The notes under the pieces: generated by a model | Told to the model about the DNA's origin: nothing | The model's input: the letters and a program-made list of their open reading frames with translations, nothing else | The model's database searches: none | Position numbers and translations under genes: made by a program | In this document: positions 35,319 through 44,160 of the stretch, piece after piece | How positions within the stretch are numbered: position 1 is the first letter of the stretch | Layout of the letters: every line of letters begins with the position of its first letter | From: Candidatus Kryptonium thompsonii | GTDB lineage: Bacteria > Bacteroidota > Ignavibacteria > Kryptoniales > Kryptoniaceae | Assembly (NCBI GenBank): GCA_001442925.1 | Contig: LDXX01000004.1 | Location: forward strand, 189,001 to 253,000 | Reading direction: 5' to 3' | Length of the DNA stretch: 64,000 nt

Positions 35319-36518
35319 ATGGCACGCAAACTTTACTATAGCGACAGTTATACCACGCAATTTAGAGCAAGGGTGATAGATGTTAAAAATCATAATGGAC
35401 AAACCGCTGTCATACTTGATGAGACTTATTTTTATCCAACATCAGGGGGACAAGAGCATGACACTGGACTAATTGATAACGCAAGGGTTATTGATGTTAT
35501 AGAGTCAGAAGATGGTGAAATTTTACACATAATTGACGGAAACTTGTCCCATGGTGAAGTCGAGTGTCAAATTGATTGGGATAGAAGATTCTCAAATATG
35601 CAACAACATACAGGTCAGCATATACTCTCAAGGGCTTTTGAGGTTTTGCTAAATTGCGAAACTATATCATCAAGACTTGGGGACGATGTTGGAACGATTG
35701 ATCTTGACATTGAAAAGTTAGATTATGATAAAGTTCACGAAGTTGAATTTCTGGCTAATCAAATTGTTTGGGAAAACAGAGAGGTTAAAATTCATTTTGT
35801 CAATGATTCAGAAATTACAAAATTTCCGTTGAGAAAACCGCCAAAGGTATCTGGCACGATTAGAATTATTGAGGTAAGCGATTTTGATTACTCCCCTTGT
35901 GGTGGAACGCATGTTTCAAGGACTGGCGAAATAGGGTTGATAAAAGTTAAAAGGTGGGAAAGAGTCAAGGGCGGATTAACAAGGGTTGAATTTGTCTGTG
36001 GTGTAAGGGCGTTAAGGGATTATCAGATAAAAAATAAAGTTTCAAATGAGCTTGTCGCACTTTTAAGTGTTCGTGATTTGGAACTCGTCGAGCAAGTAAA
36101 TAAAATTCTTGAGGCGCAGAAGGAAAAACAAAGGTTGATAAATTTCCTGACTGAAAAATTAATTGAGTTCGAAGCTGAGAGATTGATTCGGGATTCGGAA
36201 AAGGTGAACGGGGTAAATTTTGTCAGCGTAAGTTTTGAAAATAGAAACATTGATGAGTTAAAAATTTTGGCTCGCAAGTTAATCCAAAATCCCAAAACCA
36301 TTTCTGTTCTTGCTTCCAAATTTGGCGGTGCAAATTTTATAATGGCAAGGTCAAGCGATGTTGAAATAAATTTAAGAGAGATTTTGAACGAGATTTTAAA
36401 CTCGACTGGCGGTAGAGGTGGTGGGAAAGATGATTTTGTTCAATTTGGTGGATCTTTAGAAAAGTTTGAAGAGATGTTCAAAATTAGCGTTGATAGATTG
36501 AAAACAAAAATTTCTTGA
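35319..36518 (+). CDS. Alanyl-tRNA editing protein AlaX (long form)
   Basis: A 399-residue free-standing homologue of the AlaRS editing domain that hydrolyses mischarged Ser- or Gly-tRNA(Ala). The zinc motifs HxxxH (H97, H101 in QQHTGQHILS) and CxxxH (C194, H198 in SPCGGTHVS) are intact. An N-terminal OB-like region (1-85, YPTSGGQEHDTG) and a C-terminal DHHA1-like domain (about 260-399, STGGRGGGKDDFVQFGG) make it the long type. It heads the run of close-packed plus-strand genes to 46007. A housekeeping alaS is presumed elsewhere. Confidence 0.93.
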   Translation: MARKLYYSDSYTTQFRARVIDVKNHNGQTAVILDETYFYPTSGGQEHDTGLIDNARVIDVIESEDGEILHIIDGNLSHGEVECQIDWDRRFSNMQQHTGQHILSRAFEVLLNCETISSRLGDDVGTIDLDIEKLDYDKVHEVEFLANQIVWENREVKIHFVNDSEITKFPLRKPPKVSGTIRIIEVSDFDYSPCGGTHVSRTGEIGLIKVKRWERVKGGLTRVEFVCGVRALRDYQIKNKVSNELVALLSVRDLELVEQVNKILEAQKEKQRLINFLTEKLIEFEAERLIRDSEKVNGVNFVSVSFENRNIDELKILARKLIQNPKTISVLASKFGGANFIMARSSDVEINLREILNEILNSTGGRGGGKDDFVQFGGSLEKFEEMFKISVDRLKTKIS

Positions 36519-36524
36519 AGAGCC

Positions 36525-36815
36525 ATGTCTGGGGATTATGTTTGCGCACATATAATCGTTAAAGGTCTTGTTCAAGGTGTCGGGTTTAGATGGTTCGTCC
36601 AAAAGCACGCTAATCATCTCGGACTAAAAGGATGGACAAGAAATCTAAGCAATGGAGATGTCGAGATTGAAGTTGAGGGTGAACGCTCGCTTGTTGAAGA
36701 GCTGATAAAACTTGTAAAAGTTGGACCAAGGTATGCGCAGGTTGAAGATGTCCAAATAACTTGGAAACCTTACGAGGCTAAATATAAATCTTTTGAAATA
36801 AAGGGTTGGCTTTGA
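36525..36815 (+). CDS. acyP: Acylphosphatase
   Basis: A 96-residue enzyme that hydrolyses the acyl-phosphate bond of carboxyl phosphates. The VKGLVQGVGFRWF motif gives the phosphate-binding loop and R22; the catalytic Asn (N40) is in WTRNLSNGDVEI. It is single-domain and cytoplasmic, of usual length. It lies seven bases after the alaX-like gene and overlaps ispF at the stop. Confidence 0.95.
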   Translation: MSGDYVCAHIIVKGLVQGVGFRWFVQKHANHLGLKGWTRNLSNGDVEIEVEGERSLVEELIKLVKVGPRYAQVEDVQITWKPYEAKYKSFEIKGWL

Positions 36816-37300
36816 TCTTGAGGATTGGAATTGGTTATGACATACATCCGCTCGTTGAAGGTCGAAAACTTTACATTGGTGGAGTTGAAATTCCATCTAA
36901 CAAGGGCTCACTTGGACATTCCGATGGCGATGTGTTGATCCATGCAATTTGCGATGCTTTGCTCGGTGCTTTGGGGTTTGGAAACATTGGGGAGTTATTT
37001 CCAGATACAGATGAAAAATATAAAAATGCGAGAAGCGAGATTTTTCTTAAAGATGTTAAAAAAATACTTGATGAAAAAAATTTTGAAATAGTAAACATCG
37101 ACTCAACCGTGATACTTGAGGAGGTCAAACTTTCTCCATTCGTTGGAGAGATGAAAAAGAAAATATCTTCGATTTTGGAGATCCCTTTTGATAAGATTTC
37201 CATCAAACCGAAGAGAAACGAGAAGTTTGATGCGATAGGGAAGGGAGACGCTCTTGCGTGTTTTGCTGTTGTTCTAATAAAATCAAAAGTAAGCGAGTAA
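36812..37300 (+). CDS. ispF: 2-C-methyl-D-erythritol 2,4-cyclodiphosphate synthase
   Basis: A protein of about 162 residues, the fifth enzyme of the MEP isoprenoid pathway; it cyclises CDP-ME 2-phosphate with release of CMP. GIGYDIHPL (metal Asp/His), LGHSDGDVLIHAICDALLGA and DIGxxFPDTD-like GELFPDTD are intact. No ATG is available. TTG codons at 36806, 36812 and 36818 are possible. I chose 36812, which overlaps the acyP stop (TTGA) and has AAAGGG six bases upstream. Confidence 0.93.
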   Translation: MILRIGIGYDIHPLVEGRKLYIGGVEIPSNKGSLGHSDGDVLIHAICDALLGALGFGNIGELFPDTDEKYKNARSEIFLKDVKKILDEKNFEIVNIDSTVILEEVKLSPFVGEMKKKISSILEIPFDKISIKPKRNEKFDAIGKGDALACFAVVLIKSKVSE

Positions 37301-37914
37301 TGGAGACAAAACAGATTCTGGATTTCATTTTAAGCGTTGACAATGTATGGATTTATCTTGTGATTTTTTTCTTCGCTTATGTTGAAAATGTCTTTCCGCC
37401 TTCGCCGAGCGATGTTATCGTTGTTTTTTGCGCTTCTTTGTCAGGGCTTGGAAAAACTGATTTTACTCTCACTCTTATTTCCGCTGTTTTGGGTAGCACG
37501 CTTGGATTCATAACTATGTACTTCATCGGCGATAAATTTGGTGATGAGATAATCGAAAAGGGGAAAATCAAGTTCATAAATCCTGAAAATGTGAAGAAGG
37601 TGGAGGTACTTTTTTCAAAATATGGATACTTTCTCATTGTTATAAACAGGTTTCTCGCGGGGACGAGGGCTTTCGTTGCGTTTTTTGCTGGACTTGGGGA
37701 ATATGATTTGAAAAAATCAATTTTGCTTTCTTTTATCAGCGCTTCTCTATGGTATCTAATCCTTGTGACAAGTGGCAAAATTTTAGGAGAGAATTGGCAT
37801 TTGATAGCTGATGTAATTTCAGGTTATAGTAAGGTTGTAACTGCAATACTTACGCTTGTTGTGATCGTTTTTGTCTTGAGAAGTTTTTTGAAAAGTAAAA
37901 AAAGAAAACCTTGA
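37300..37914 (+). CDS. DedA-family membrane protein
   Basis: A 204-residue inner-membrane protein with about four to five hydrophobic segments. The DedA signatures are ENVFPPSPSDVIVVF near the N-terminus and a conserved NRFLAGTRAFVAFFAGLG with charged residues inside the membrane region. DedA proteins are flippases for undecaprenyl phosphate or phospholipids. Start ATG 37300 overlaps the ispF stop (TAATG). The next gene is a PAP2 phosphatase, which could dephosphorylate the undecaprenyl pyrophosphate pool, so the pair fits lipid-carrier recycling. Confidence 0.9.
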   Translation: METKQILDFILSVDNVWIYLVIFFFAYVENVFPPSPSDVIVVFCASLSGLGKTDFTLTLISAVLGSTLGFITMYFIGDKFGDEIIEKGKIKFINPENVKKVEVLFSKYGYFLIVINRFLAGTRAFVAFFAGLGEYDLKKSILLSFISASLWYLILVTSGKILGENWHLIADVISGYSKVVTAILTLVVIVFVLRSFLKSKKRKP

Positions 37915-38495
37915 TTCAAGAACTTTTGCAAATCGATAAAGCACTTTTCTATTTTTTCAATGTTAAAATTGCGAATCCTGTTTTCGACATTTTAATGCCA
38001 TTTATAACTAAAGATGTAAACTTGAGAATTTTCCTTGTTCTTATCTGGATTGGACTTTTAATTTTCGGGGGCAAGAACGGAAGAATAGTTGCAATTCTTT
38101 TAATCCCAGCAATTGCGATAAGCGACCAATTGAGCAGTCATATCATAAAACCATTGGTCAGCAGGATAAGACCATGTCATGAGCTTGAAGGTGTGAGGTT
38201 GCTTGTTGGGTGTGGAAGTGGTTTGTCTTTTCCATCAAGTCATGCGGTTAATAGTTTCACTGTTGCAACTTTAATATCAAGATTTTACAAAAAACACGCT
38301 GTATACCTTTTCTCTTTTTCTTTTCTTGTTTCGTTTTCAAGAATTTATGTCGGGGTTCATTATCCAGCCGATGTCGTTGCTGGGATGGTAATTGGCTTAA
38401 TTGTTGGATTTAGTGTGGTTTATCTTTGGATTTATGGAAGCGAACTTTACAAAAATAAATTCAGCGCTGGAGTTGAAAAAGGAAAAAATTTTTAA
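37911..38495 (+). CDS. PAP2-family membrane phosphatase
   Basis: A 194-residue membrane protein with about five hydrophobic segments and the three phosphatase motifs: KPLVSRIRP, FPSSHAVNS and SRIYVGVHYPADV. It probably dephosphorylates undecaprenyl pyrophosphate or a phospholipid on the periplasmic side. The TTG start forms a TTGA overlap with the DedA stop. The next in-frame ATG is about 28 codons in, past the first conserved region, so TTG is well supported. Confidence 0.9.
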   Translation: MIQELLQIDKALFYFFNVKIANPVFDILMPFITKDVNLRIFLVLIWIGLLIFGGKNGRIVAILLIPAIAISDQLSSHIIKPLVSRIRPCHELEGVRLLVGCGSGLSFPSSHAVNSFTVATLISRFYKKHAVYLFSFSFLVSFSRIYVGVHYPADVVAGMVIGLIVGFSVVYLWIYGSELYKNKFSAGVEKGKNF

Positions 38496-40110
38496 CGAGA
38501 AATTTTGGCTCTCATTTGCAACTGGAATTTTGCTTTCACTTTCATTTCCACCGTTAAAGACAGGTTTTTTTGCGATGGTTGGATTTGTCCCACTTTTGTT
38601 TTTGATCGATAAGATTGAGAATTACAAGCAACTTTTTATCTACTCTTATTTTTCCTTTTTCTTTTTCAACCTGTTCACTCTTTATTGGGTTGGTGGATGG
38701 TCGAAGGAAGCAGATCCATTTTTGATGGTTGGATGTGTGCTTTTAATTTTGTTTCATCCAATCCTTTTCTTTCTCCCGATATGGTTTTATATGTTCGTTA
38801 AAAGAAAAATCGGCGGTAAAGTTCATCTTTTCATTTTCCCATTTGTCTATGTTCTTTTTGAATATTTTCGCTCGATAACTGAATTAGCCTTTCCATGGTT
38901 AACGCTTGGGAACACACAAACATATTTTATCGAAAAGATTCAATTTATCGAATTTACGGGCGTTTATGGGCTATCTTTTTTAATTCTTGTTGTGAATGTT
39001 TTCTTTTATCTTGCGATTAAGGAAATTTTCGCTTGCAGAAAAATTCTTTCTAAAAATGTTTTGATCTATCTACTTTCGGGCATTTTGATTTACATCGCAC
39101 CTGATTTCTATGGGATGTTTGTTTTGAAGAATTCCGAAAAATCTTCTTCTAAAATACTTAAAGTTGGTTTGATTCAACCAGACTTAAATCCGTGGTTGAA
39201 GTGGGAGGGGACGCTCGGTGAACAGCTTGAGCTTTACATGGGCATGACAAGAGAAATAATTAAAGCTGATCCAGATGTTGAATTAGTTGTCTATCCAGAG
39301 ACGGCGATAACTTATTATTTTCTTCTTTCGCCGTATCGTTATTACTTTAACTGGTTTAAAAGTTGGATCGACAGTCTAAATGTGGCTATATTGACGGGTT
39401 TTCCAGATGCTAAGTTTTATGAGAATCCTTCAGATGCCCCACCGAGCAGTCATCTCATAAAAGAAACGGGTCAAAGATACGATGCGTTTAATGCGATGGG
39501 TTTATTTCTACCAAACTCGAATAGAATTCAAAAATATGCAAAAATGATACTTGTCCCATTTGGGGAGCGTTTACCTTATGCGGATACATTTCATTTTTTG
39601 ATTGAGCCGTTACAGTGGGGCGTTGGGATAAGCAATTGGGCGAAGGGGAAGGATACAACAGTTTTTGAAATGAGAAGAAGAAACGGTGAACTTGTTAAAT
39701 TTTCAGGTGTGGTTTGTTATGAATCAATTTATCCATCGCTTGTCCGTGAGTTTGTGAAAAGAGATGCACAATTTCTCGTCGTCATCACAAATGACAGTTG
39801 GTATGGAAATACATCTGGACCGTATCAGCACTTTCAATATTCAATTTTGAGGGCGGTTGAGAATAGAAGAAGCATAGTAAGGTGTGCAAATGGTGGGATA
39901 TCGGGCTTTATCGACCCATATGGTAGAGTTCAAAAGAAAACAAAATTTCATGAGAGAACACAAATCGCTGATGCGATAAAGTTAAACGACGAAAAGACTT
40001 TTTACACGAAACATGGGGATATAATAGTTTACATTTCGTTCTATTTAACAATTTTTGTTTTTGCCTTCGCTATATTCAAAAACTTTAAACAAAGGAGGGT
40101 GGCAAAATGA
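38434..40110 (+). CDS. lnt: Apolipoprotein N-acyltransferase
   Basis: A 558-residue inner-membrane enzyme that adds the third acyl chain to lipoproteins. Six to eight hydrophobic helices (about 20-240 and one near the C-terminus) flank a periplasmic nitrilase-like domain. Its catalytic triad is seen in VYPETAITY (Glu), in the segment around GERLPYAD (Lys nearby) and in VVCYESIYP (Cys). TNDSWYGNTSGPYQH and NGGISGFIDPYG are family signatures. The ATG at 38434 gives a 62-base overlap with the PAP2 gene; a TTG at 38473 is an alternative. The next gene encodes a lipoprotein. Confidence 0.94.
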   Translation: MEANFTKINSALELKKEKIFNEKFWLSFATGILLSLSFPPLKTGFFAMVGFVPLLFLIDKIENYKQLFIYSYFSFFFFNLFTLYWVGGWSKEADPFLMVGCVLLILFHPILFFLPIWFYMFVKRKIGGKVHLFIFPFVYVLFEYFRSITELAFPWLTLGNTQTYFIEKIQFIEFTGVYGLSFLILVVNVFFYLAIKEIFACRKILSKNVLIYLLSGILIYIAPDFYGMFVLKNSEKSSSKILKVGLIQPDLNPWLKWEGTLGEQLELYMGMTREIIKADPDVELVVYPETAITYYFLLSPYRYYFNWFKSWIDSLNVAILTGFPDAKFYENPSDAPPSSHLIKETGQRYDAFNAMGLFLPNSNRIQKYAKMILVPFGERLPYADTFHFLIEPLQWGVGISNWAKGKDTTVFEMRRRNGELVKFSGVVCYESIYPSLVREFVKRDAQFLVVITNDSWYGNTSGPYQHFQYSILRAVENRRSIVRCANGGISGFIDPYGRVQKKTKFHERTQIADAIKLNDEKTFYTKHGDIIVYISFYLTIFVFAFAIFKNFKQRRVAK

Positions 40111-41843
40111 AGTTAAAACTAATCTTCACTTTTATGATGCTAATTTTCATTTTAGGTTGTGCAAGGCAAACTGAAGATGAAAAGTTTTCAAGGCTCGTGG
40201 ATAAGTTCATGGATGAATATTTCAAGCATCATCCTGTCAGTGCAACTTGGGTTGGGTATCATAAATATGATAATTTGCTCGACGATTTTTCTGAGAGAAC
40301 GTTGAAGGAAAGACTTGAATGGTTAAAAAGCTATAGGGAGAAATTTTCAAAATTTGACCTGAAAAAACTTTCAAAAGATAATAGTATTGACTGCCGTATT
40401 TTATTGGAAGAGATTGATGAGAGAATTTTTAATCTTGAGGAGTTGAAAGAATACGAGTGGAATCCGTTGATTTATAACTCGGTGATAGGTGATGGTTTGA
40501 TGTATTTAATAACTCAGGATTTCGCACCAGCGGAGGAGAGATTGAAAAACGCCCTTGAGAGGGTGAAACAAATTCCAAACTTTATTGAGCAAGCGAAGAA
40601 AAATTTGAAAGATGCGCCACAAATTCACATTGAAACAGCGATAAGACAAAATAAAGGGAACATCAACATCTTAAAAAATGATTTGATGAAATTTGCTGAT
40701 ACTTTGAAGATATCTGATGAATTGAGGTCAGAGCTAAAGAAAGCGGTTGAAGCTGGAGTTAAATCGCTTGAAGAATATGGAAGGTGGCTCGAAAATGAGT
40801 TGAAGCCAAAGTCGAAGCGTGATTTTAGGCTTGGCAAGGAACTTTACTATAAAAAGATGAAATATTATTTGAAATCGAACTTAACCCCAGATGAAATCCT
40901 TGATCTCGCCGAAAGGGAGAAGGAAAAAACTCATAACGAGATGTATCAAATCGCATTGCCACTTTACAAGTATTACTACGGCAGAGAACCAAAGGGAATG
41001 GATAAATTATCGGTTATAAAAGCGGTGCTTGATAAAATTGTCCTTGAGCATCCGAGACCATCAGAGATTATGGATAGGATAAAATCTGATTTAAATTATT
41101 TAACGCAATTTATCAAAGAGAAAAATCTCTTAACACTTGACGAAAGCAAGCCACTTGTTGTTAGAGAAACACCCGAATATCAGCGTGGTGTTTCGGTTGC
41201 GTCGCTTGAGGCACCAGGACCGTTAGAGAAAAATATGAAAACATTTTATAATGTCTCTCCTATTCCAGAGGATTGGACTCCTGAACAGGTTGAATCATAT
41301 CTTCGTGAGTATAATTACTACTCACTTTTGGAGCTGAGCATCCATGAGGCGATCCCAGGGCATTATGTCCAGCTTTACTATTCAAACCGTTGTCCATCAA
41401 TTGTGAGAAGTGTTTTTTGGAGTGGTCCAATGGTTGAGGGTTGGGCTGTTTATGCAGAAAGATTGATGATTGAAAACGGAATTTTAAACAATGATCCGAA
41501 GATGAAATTAATTCACTTGAAGTGGTATATCAGGGTTATAATAAATGCGATACTTGATCACAAAATTCACGCTGGAAATATGACTCAGGAGGAAGCGTTG
41601 TCCCTTATGATGAAAGAAGGATTTCAAGAGAGAGCCGAGGCTGAAGGAAAATGGAGGAGGGCGTGTCTTACTTCGGCTCAGCTTTCAAGCTACTTCACAG
41701 GATTTCAAGAGATAATGGCGTTGAGAGATGAGTATATGAAGTTGAAAGGGGATAAGTTTAACATCAAAGAATTTAACGAAAACCTGCTCTCGCACGGTTC
41801 ACCCCCTGTAAAATATCTGCGTGAAATTTTGCTTCAATTGTAA
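40107..41843 (+). CDS. DUF885-family lipoprotein, putative metallopeptidase
   Basis: A 578-residue protein with a lipoprotein signal (FMMLIFILGCARQ; lipidated Cys about residue 18) and a helical DUF885 domain. HEAIPGHYVQ gives a zinc-binding HExxxH-type motif, and a glutamate farther on in GWAVYAERLM completes the set seen in DUF885 proteins, which are remote relatives of carboxypeptidases. It should sit on the outer or inner membrane facing the periplasm. Substrate unknown. It overlaps lnt by ATGA. Confidence 0.9.
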   Translation: MKLKLIFTFMMLIFILGCARQTEDEKFSRLVDKFMDEYFKHHPVSATWVGYHKYDNLLDDFSERTLKERLEWLKSYREKFSKFDLKKLSKDNSIDCRILLEEIDERIFNLEELKEYEWNPLIYNSVIGDGLMYLITQDFAPAEERLKNALERVKQIPNFIEQAKKNLKDAPQIHIETAIRQNKGNINILKNDLMKFADTLKISDELRSELKKAVEAGVKSLEEYGRWLENELKPKSKRDFRLGKELYYKKMKYYLKSNLTPDEILDLAEREKEKTHNEMYQIALPLYKYYYGREPKGMDKLSVIKAVLDKIVLEHPRPSEIMDRIKSDLNYLTQFIKEKNLLTLDESKPLVVRETPEYQRGVSVASLEAPGPLEKNMKTFYNVSPIPEDWTPEQVESYLREYNYYSLLELSIHEAIPGHYVQLYYSNRCPSIVRSVFWSGPMVEGWAVYAERLMIENGILNNDPKMKLIHLKWYIRVIINAILDHKIHAGNMTQEEALSLMMKEGFQERAEAEGKWRRACLTSAQLSSYFTGFQEIMALRDEYMKLKGDKFNIKEFNENLLSHGSPPVKYLREILLQL

Positions 41844-41865
41844 AAACAAATAATAAAATTTTGAT

Positions 41866-42507
41866 TTGCTGACATTTGAAATTTTAGATAAAAAAATTTT
41901 CATCGAATCACCTATTGATCCAATTGACAGTGGTAAAGCGATAGACGATGTTGTAGAGAAATATTCTGTTGATGACAATATTCCTTTTTGGATTGAGGTT
42001 TGGCCTTCAGCGGTTGTTCTTGCGGAGTTCATTCTTGGAAGGGATGAGTTTACGAATAAAAAAGTTCTCGAACTTGGGTGTGGGCTTGGGTTGACGAGCG
42101 TAGCCCTTGGGCTCAAAGATGCTATTATTACTGCAACTGACTATGAAATGATGGCTTTGCAGTATGCAAGAAGAAATTACATAAGAAACATCGGCGATGA
42201 AAAAAATGCAAAATTTATTTATCTTGATTGGAGACATCCATTTATTTCTGAAAAATTTGACTTTGTAATTGGTGCGGACATAATTTATGAACGCAGCTTG
42301 TTTGGCGATTTGGTAAATGTTTTAAAAGCTACGATGATGCCACAATCCATTTGCTATTTGGCTGATCCAAATAGAATAACTTCGCGTGAGTTCTTTGAAA
42401 TTTTAAAGGATGAAAATTTCAGTTTTGAGACAGTGTTGAAAAAAGAAATCATGTATAAGGGAACGAAGGCAGTTGTATTAATTTACAGGATAAAAAAATT
42501 GGATTGA
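41866..42507 (+). CDS. Class I SAM methyltransferase, METTL21/lysine-type
   Basis: A 213-residue cytoplasmic methyltransferase. The SAM-binding motif VLELGCGLGLTSVAL (about 67-81) is followed by ATDYEMMALQYA. The family-specific GADIIYERSL motif resembles the D-x-x-Y of protein lysine methyltransferases of the METTL21/ETFKMT group. It therefore may methylate a protein lysine, but the target is unknown. No ATG exists near the start: TTG at 41866, or the CTG next to it, is used. The stop overlaps a possible TTG start of aroK. Confidence 0.82.
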   Translation: MLTFEILDKKIFIESPIDPIDSGKAIDDVVEKYSVDDNIPFWIEVWPSAVVLAEFILGRDEFTNKKVLELGCGLGLTSVALGLKDAIITATDYEMMALQYARRNYIRNIGDEKNAKFIYLDWRHPFISEKFDFVIGADIIYERSLFGDLVNVLKATMMPQSICYLADPNRITSREFFEILKDENFSFETVLKKEIMYKGTKAVVLIYRIKKLD

Positions 42508-42512
42508 ATTGT

Positions 42513-43055
42513 ATGCGTAAATCGCTTGTTTTTTTAACTGGATTTATGGGAAGCGGAAAAAGTACGATTGGACCATTGCTTGCGCAGCATCTTGGATATG
42601 ATTTTCTTGATGTCGATGACCTAATTGAAGATATTGAAGGCAAAAAGATAGTCGATATATTTCGCGAAAAGGGCGAGATTTATTTTAGAAACATTGAGCG
42701 AAAAATTTTAATCGAAACGGTGTTAAAACTGTCAAGATTTGTTGTAGCTCTCGGTGGTGGAACCATCACATTTGCTGATAATCTTTATCTTGTAAAGGAG
42801 TCAGGCATTTTAATTTATTTGATGGCAAACCCCGAAGTCTTGCTTCAAAGAATAAAATATAAAACGGATCGACCCCTTTTACTCGACCATCAGGGAAATA
42901 TTTTACCGGAGAAATTGCTCTTTGAGAGAATTTTATCATTGCTGAAAATGAGGGAACCGTTTTATTTACAAGCTGATATTTTAGTTTCGACGGAAAAAAG
43001 CATTGAGGAAACCATCGATGAAATTTTAAATAAACTTGAAGGCAAAATTGCATAA
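42513..43055 (+). CDS. aroK: Shikimate kinase
   Basis: A 180-residue enzyme that phosphorylates shikimate at the 3-hydroxyl in aromatic amino acid synthesis. P-loop LTGFMGSGKSTIG (about 9-21), DVDDLIED, the FRNIERKIL shikimate-binding Arg, LGGGTI and the lid arginine in YKTDRPLL are all present. ATG 42513 is used; TTG at 42504, forming TTGA with the upstream stop, is an alternative. It overlaps aroB by a few bases and the two enzymes are in one pathway. Confidence 0.95.
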   Translation: MRKSLVFLTGFMGSGKSTIGPLLAQHLGYDFLDVDDLIEDIEGKKIVDIFREKGEIYFRNIERKILIETVLKLSRFVVALGGGTITFADNLYLVKESGILIYLMANPEVLLQRIKYKTDRPLLLDHQGNILPEKLLFERILSLLKMREPFYLQADILVSTEKSIEETIDEILNKLEGKIA

Positions 43056-44160
43056 AATCATTTTGAGTTTGAAAAATACAAGATACCCGATCTACATCGG
43101 GAATGAAATTTTTAGTAAATTTCCATCTCTTTGCAAGAAACATGGAATAAAACCACACCTGGCTGTTATAACTGATAAAATTGTTTCTGAATTGTACTTA
43201 GATGAACTTTTAAGCATTTTAAAAAGGGGTGGATTTAGCCCGGAGGTTATAATTGTAAATCCTGGGGAGACGAGCAAAAGTTTATCTGTCCTTTCGAAAA
43301 TTATCACACAATTGATTCAGATGAAATTGCGTCGTGATGAAACTATAGTTGCTTTTGGTGGTGGAGTTATCGGAGACCTTGCTGGATTTGCTTCAGCGAT
43401 TTATCTTCGTGGTGTGAATTTAATTCAATTTCCAACCACTCTTCTTGCGATGGTTGATAGTTCAATAGGTGGAAAAGTTGGGATTGATCATAAGCTTGGG
43501 AAAAATTTAATAGGTGCTTTTCATCATCCTGTTTTTGTTTTTTCAGATATAAGTTTTTTAAAAACCTTGCCGAAGCGTGAGATTATTTGTGGACTTGGTG
43601 AGGTGGTTAAGTGTGGAATAATAATGGATGCGGAAATTTTTAAAATGATTGAGACAAATTTTGAAAGCGTGTTAAATCTTAATCCTAAAATCGTTCAAAA
43701 TCTCGTGTTAAGGTCGGCTATGGTTAAATCTCGCATTGTTAGTAAAGATGAAAAGGAGAAAAGATTGAGGATGGTTTTAAATTTCGGGCATACGATTGGC
43801 CATGGCATAGAGGCATCGCTTAATTATAAAAGATTGAAACATGGTGAAGCTGTTATGTTTGGGATGCTTGGGGAAAGTTTTATTTCTTTAAACAGGGGCA
43901 TTTTAAGTTTGGATGAATTTGAAAGAATAAAAAGGGTCATTTTTAAAATTGGGGTTGTTTTTCCGCAAAAACTTCTTGAAAGAAACTTGATTTTGAAATA
44001 TATTGGCTACGACAAGAAAATTTTATCAGAGCGATTAAATATGTATCTGCCCATCAAGATCGGTAAGATGAAATTTTTTGACGATATCAATTTTGATGAA
44101 ATTGAAAGAGCTGTGGATTTTCTATTTGAGCAAAACAAAATTAAACTAACTTCTACATGA
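43048..44160 (+). CDS. aroB: 3-dehydroquinate synthase
   Basis: A protein of about 370 residues, NAD- and zinc-dependent, that converts DAHP to 3-dehydroquinate, the second step of the shikimate pathway. VNPGETSKSL, AFGGGVIGDLAGFASAIYLRG (NAD loop), TTLLAMVDSSIGGKVG and the metal ligands in GEVVKCG (Glu), NFGHTIGHGIE (His) and KHGEAV (His) are intact. TTG 43048 is chosen because GAAGG lies six bases upstream; TTG 43036 is an alternative. Its TGA overlaps the ATG of the next gene. Confidence 0.95.
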   Translation: MHKIILSLKNTRYPIYIGNEIFSKFPSLCKKHGIKPHLAVITDKIVSELYLDELLSILKRGGFSPEVIIVNPGETSKSLSVLSKIITQLIQMKLRRDETIVAFGGGVIGDLAGFASAIYLRGVNLIQFPTTLLAMVDSSIGGKVGIDHKLGKNLIGAFHHPVFVFSDISFLKTLPKREIICGLGEVVKCGIIMDAEIFKMIETNFESVLNLNPKIVQNLVLRSAMVKSRIVSKDEKEKRLRMVLNFGHTIGHGIEASLNYKRLKHGEAVMFGMLGESFISLNRGILSLDEFERIKRVIFKIGVVFPQKLLERNLILKYIGYDKKILSERLNMYLPIKIGKMKFFDDINFDEIERAVDFLFEQNKIKLTST

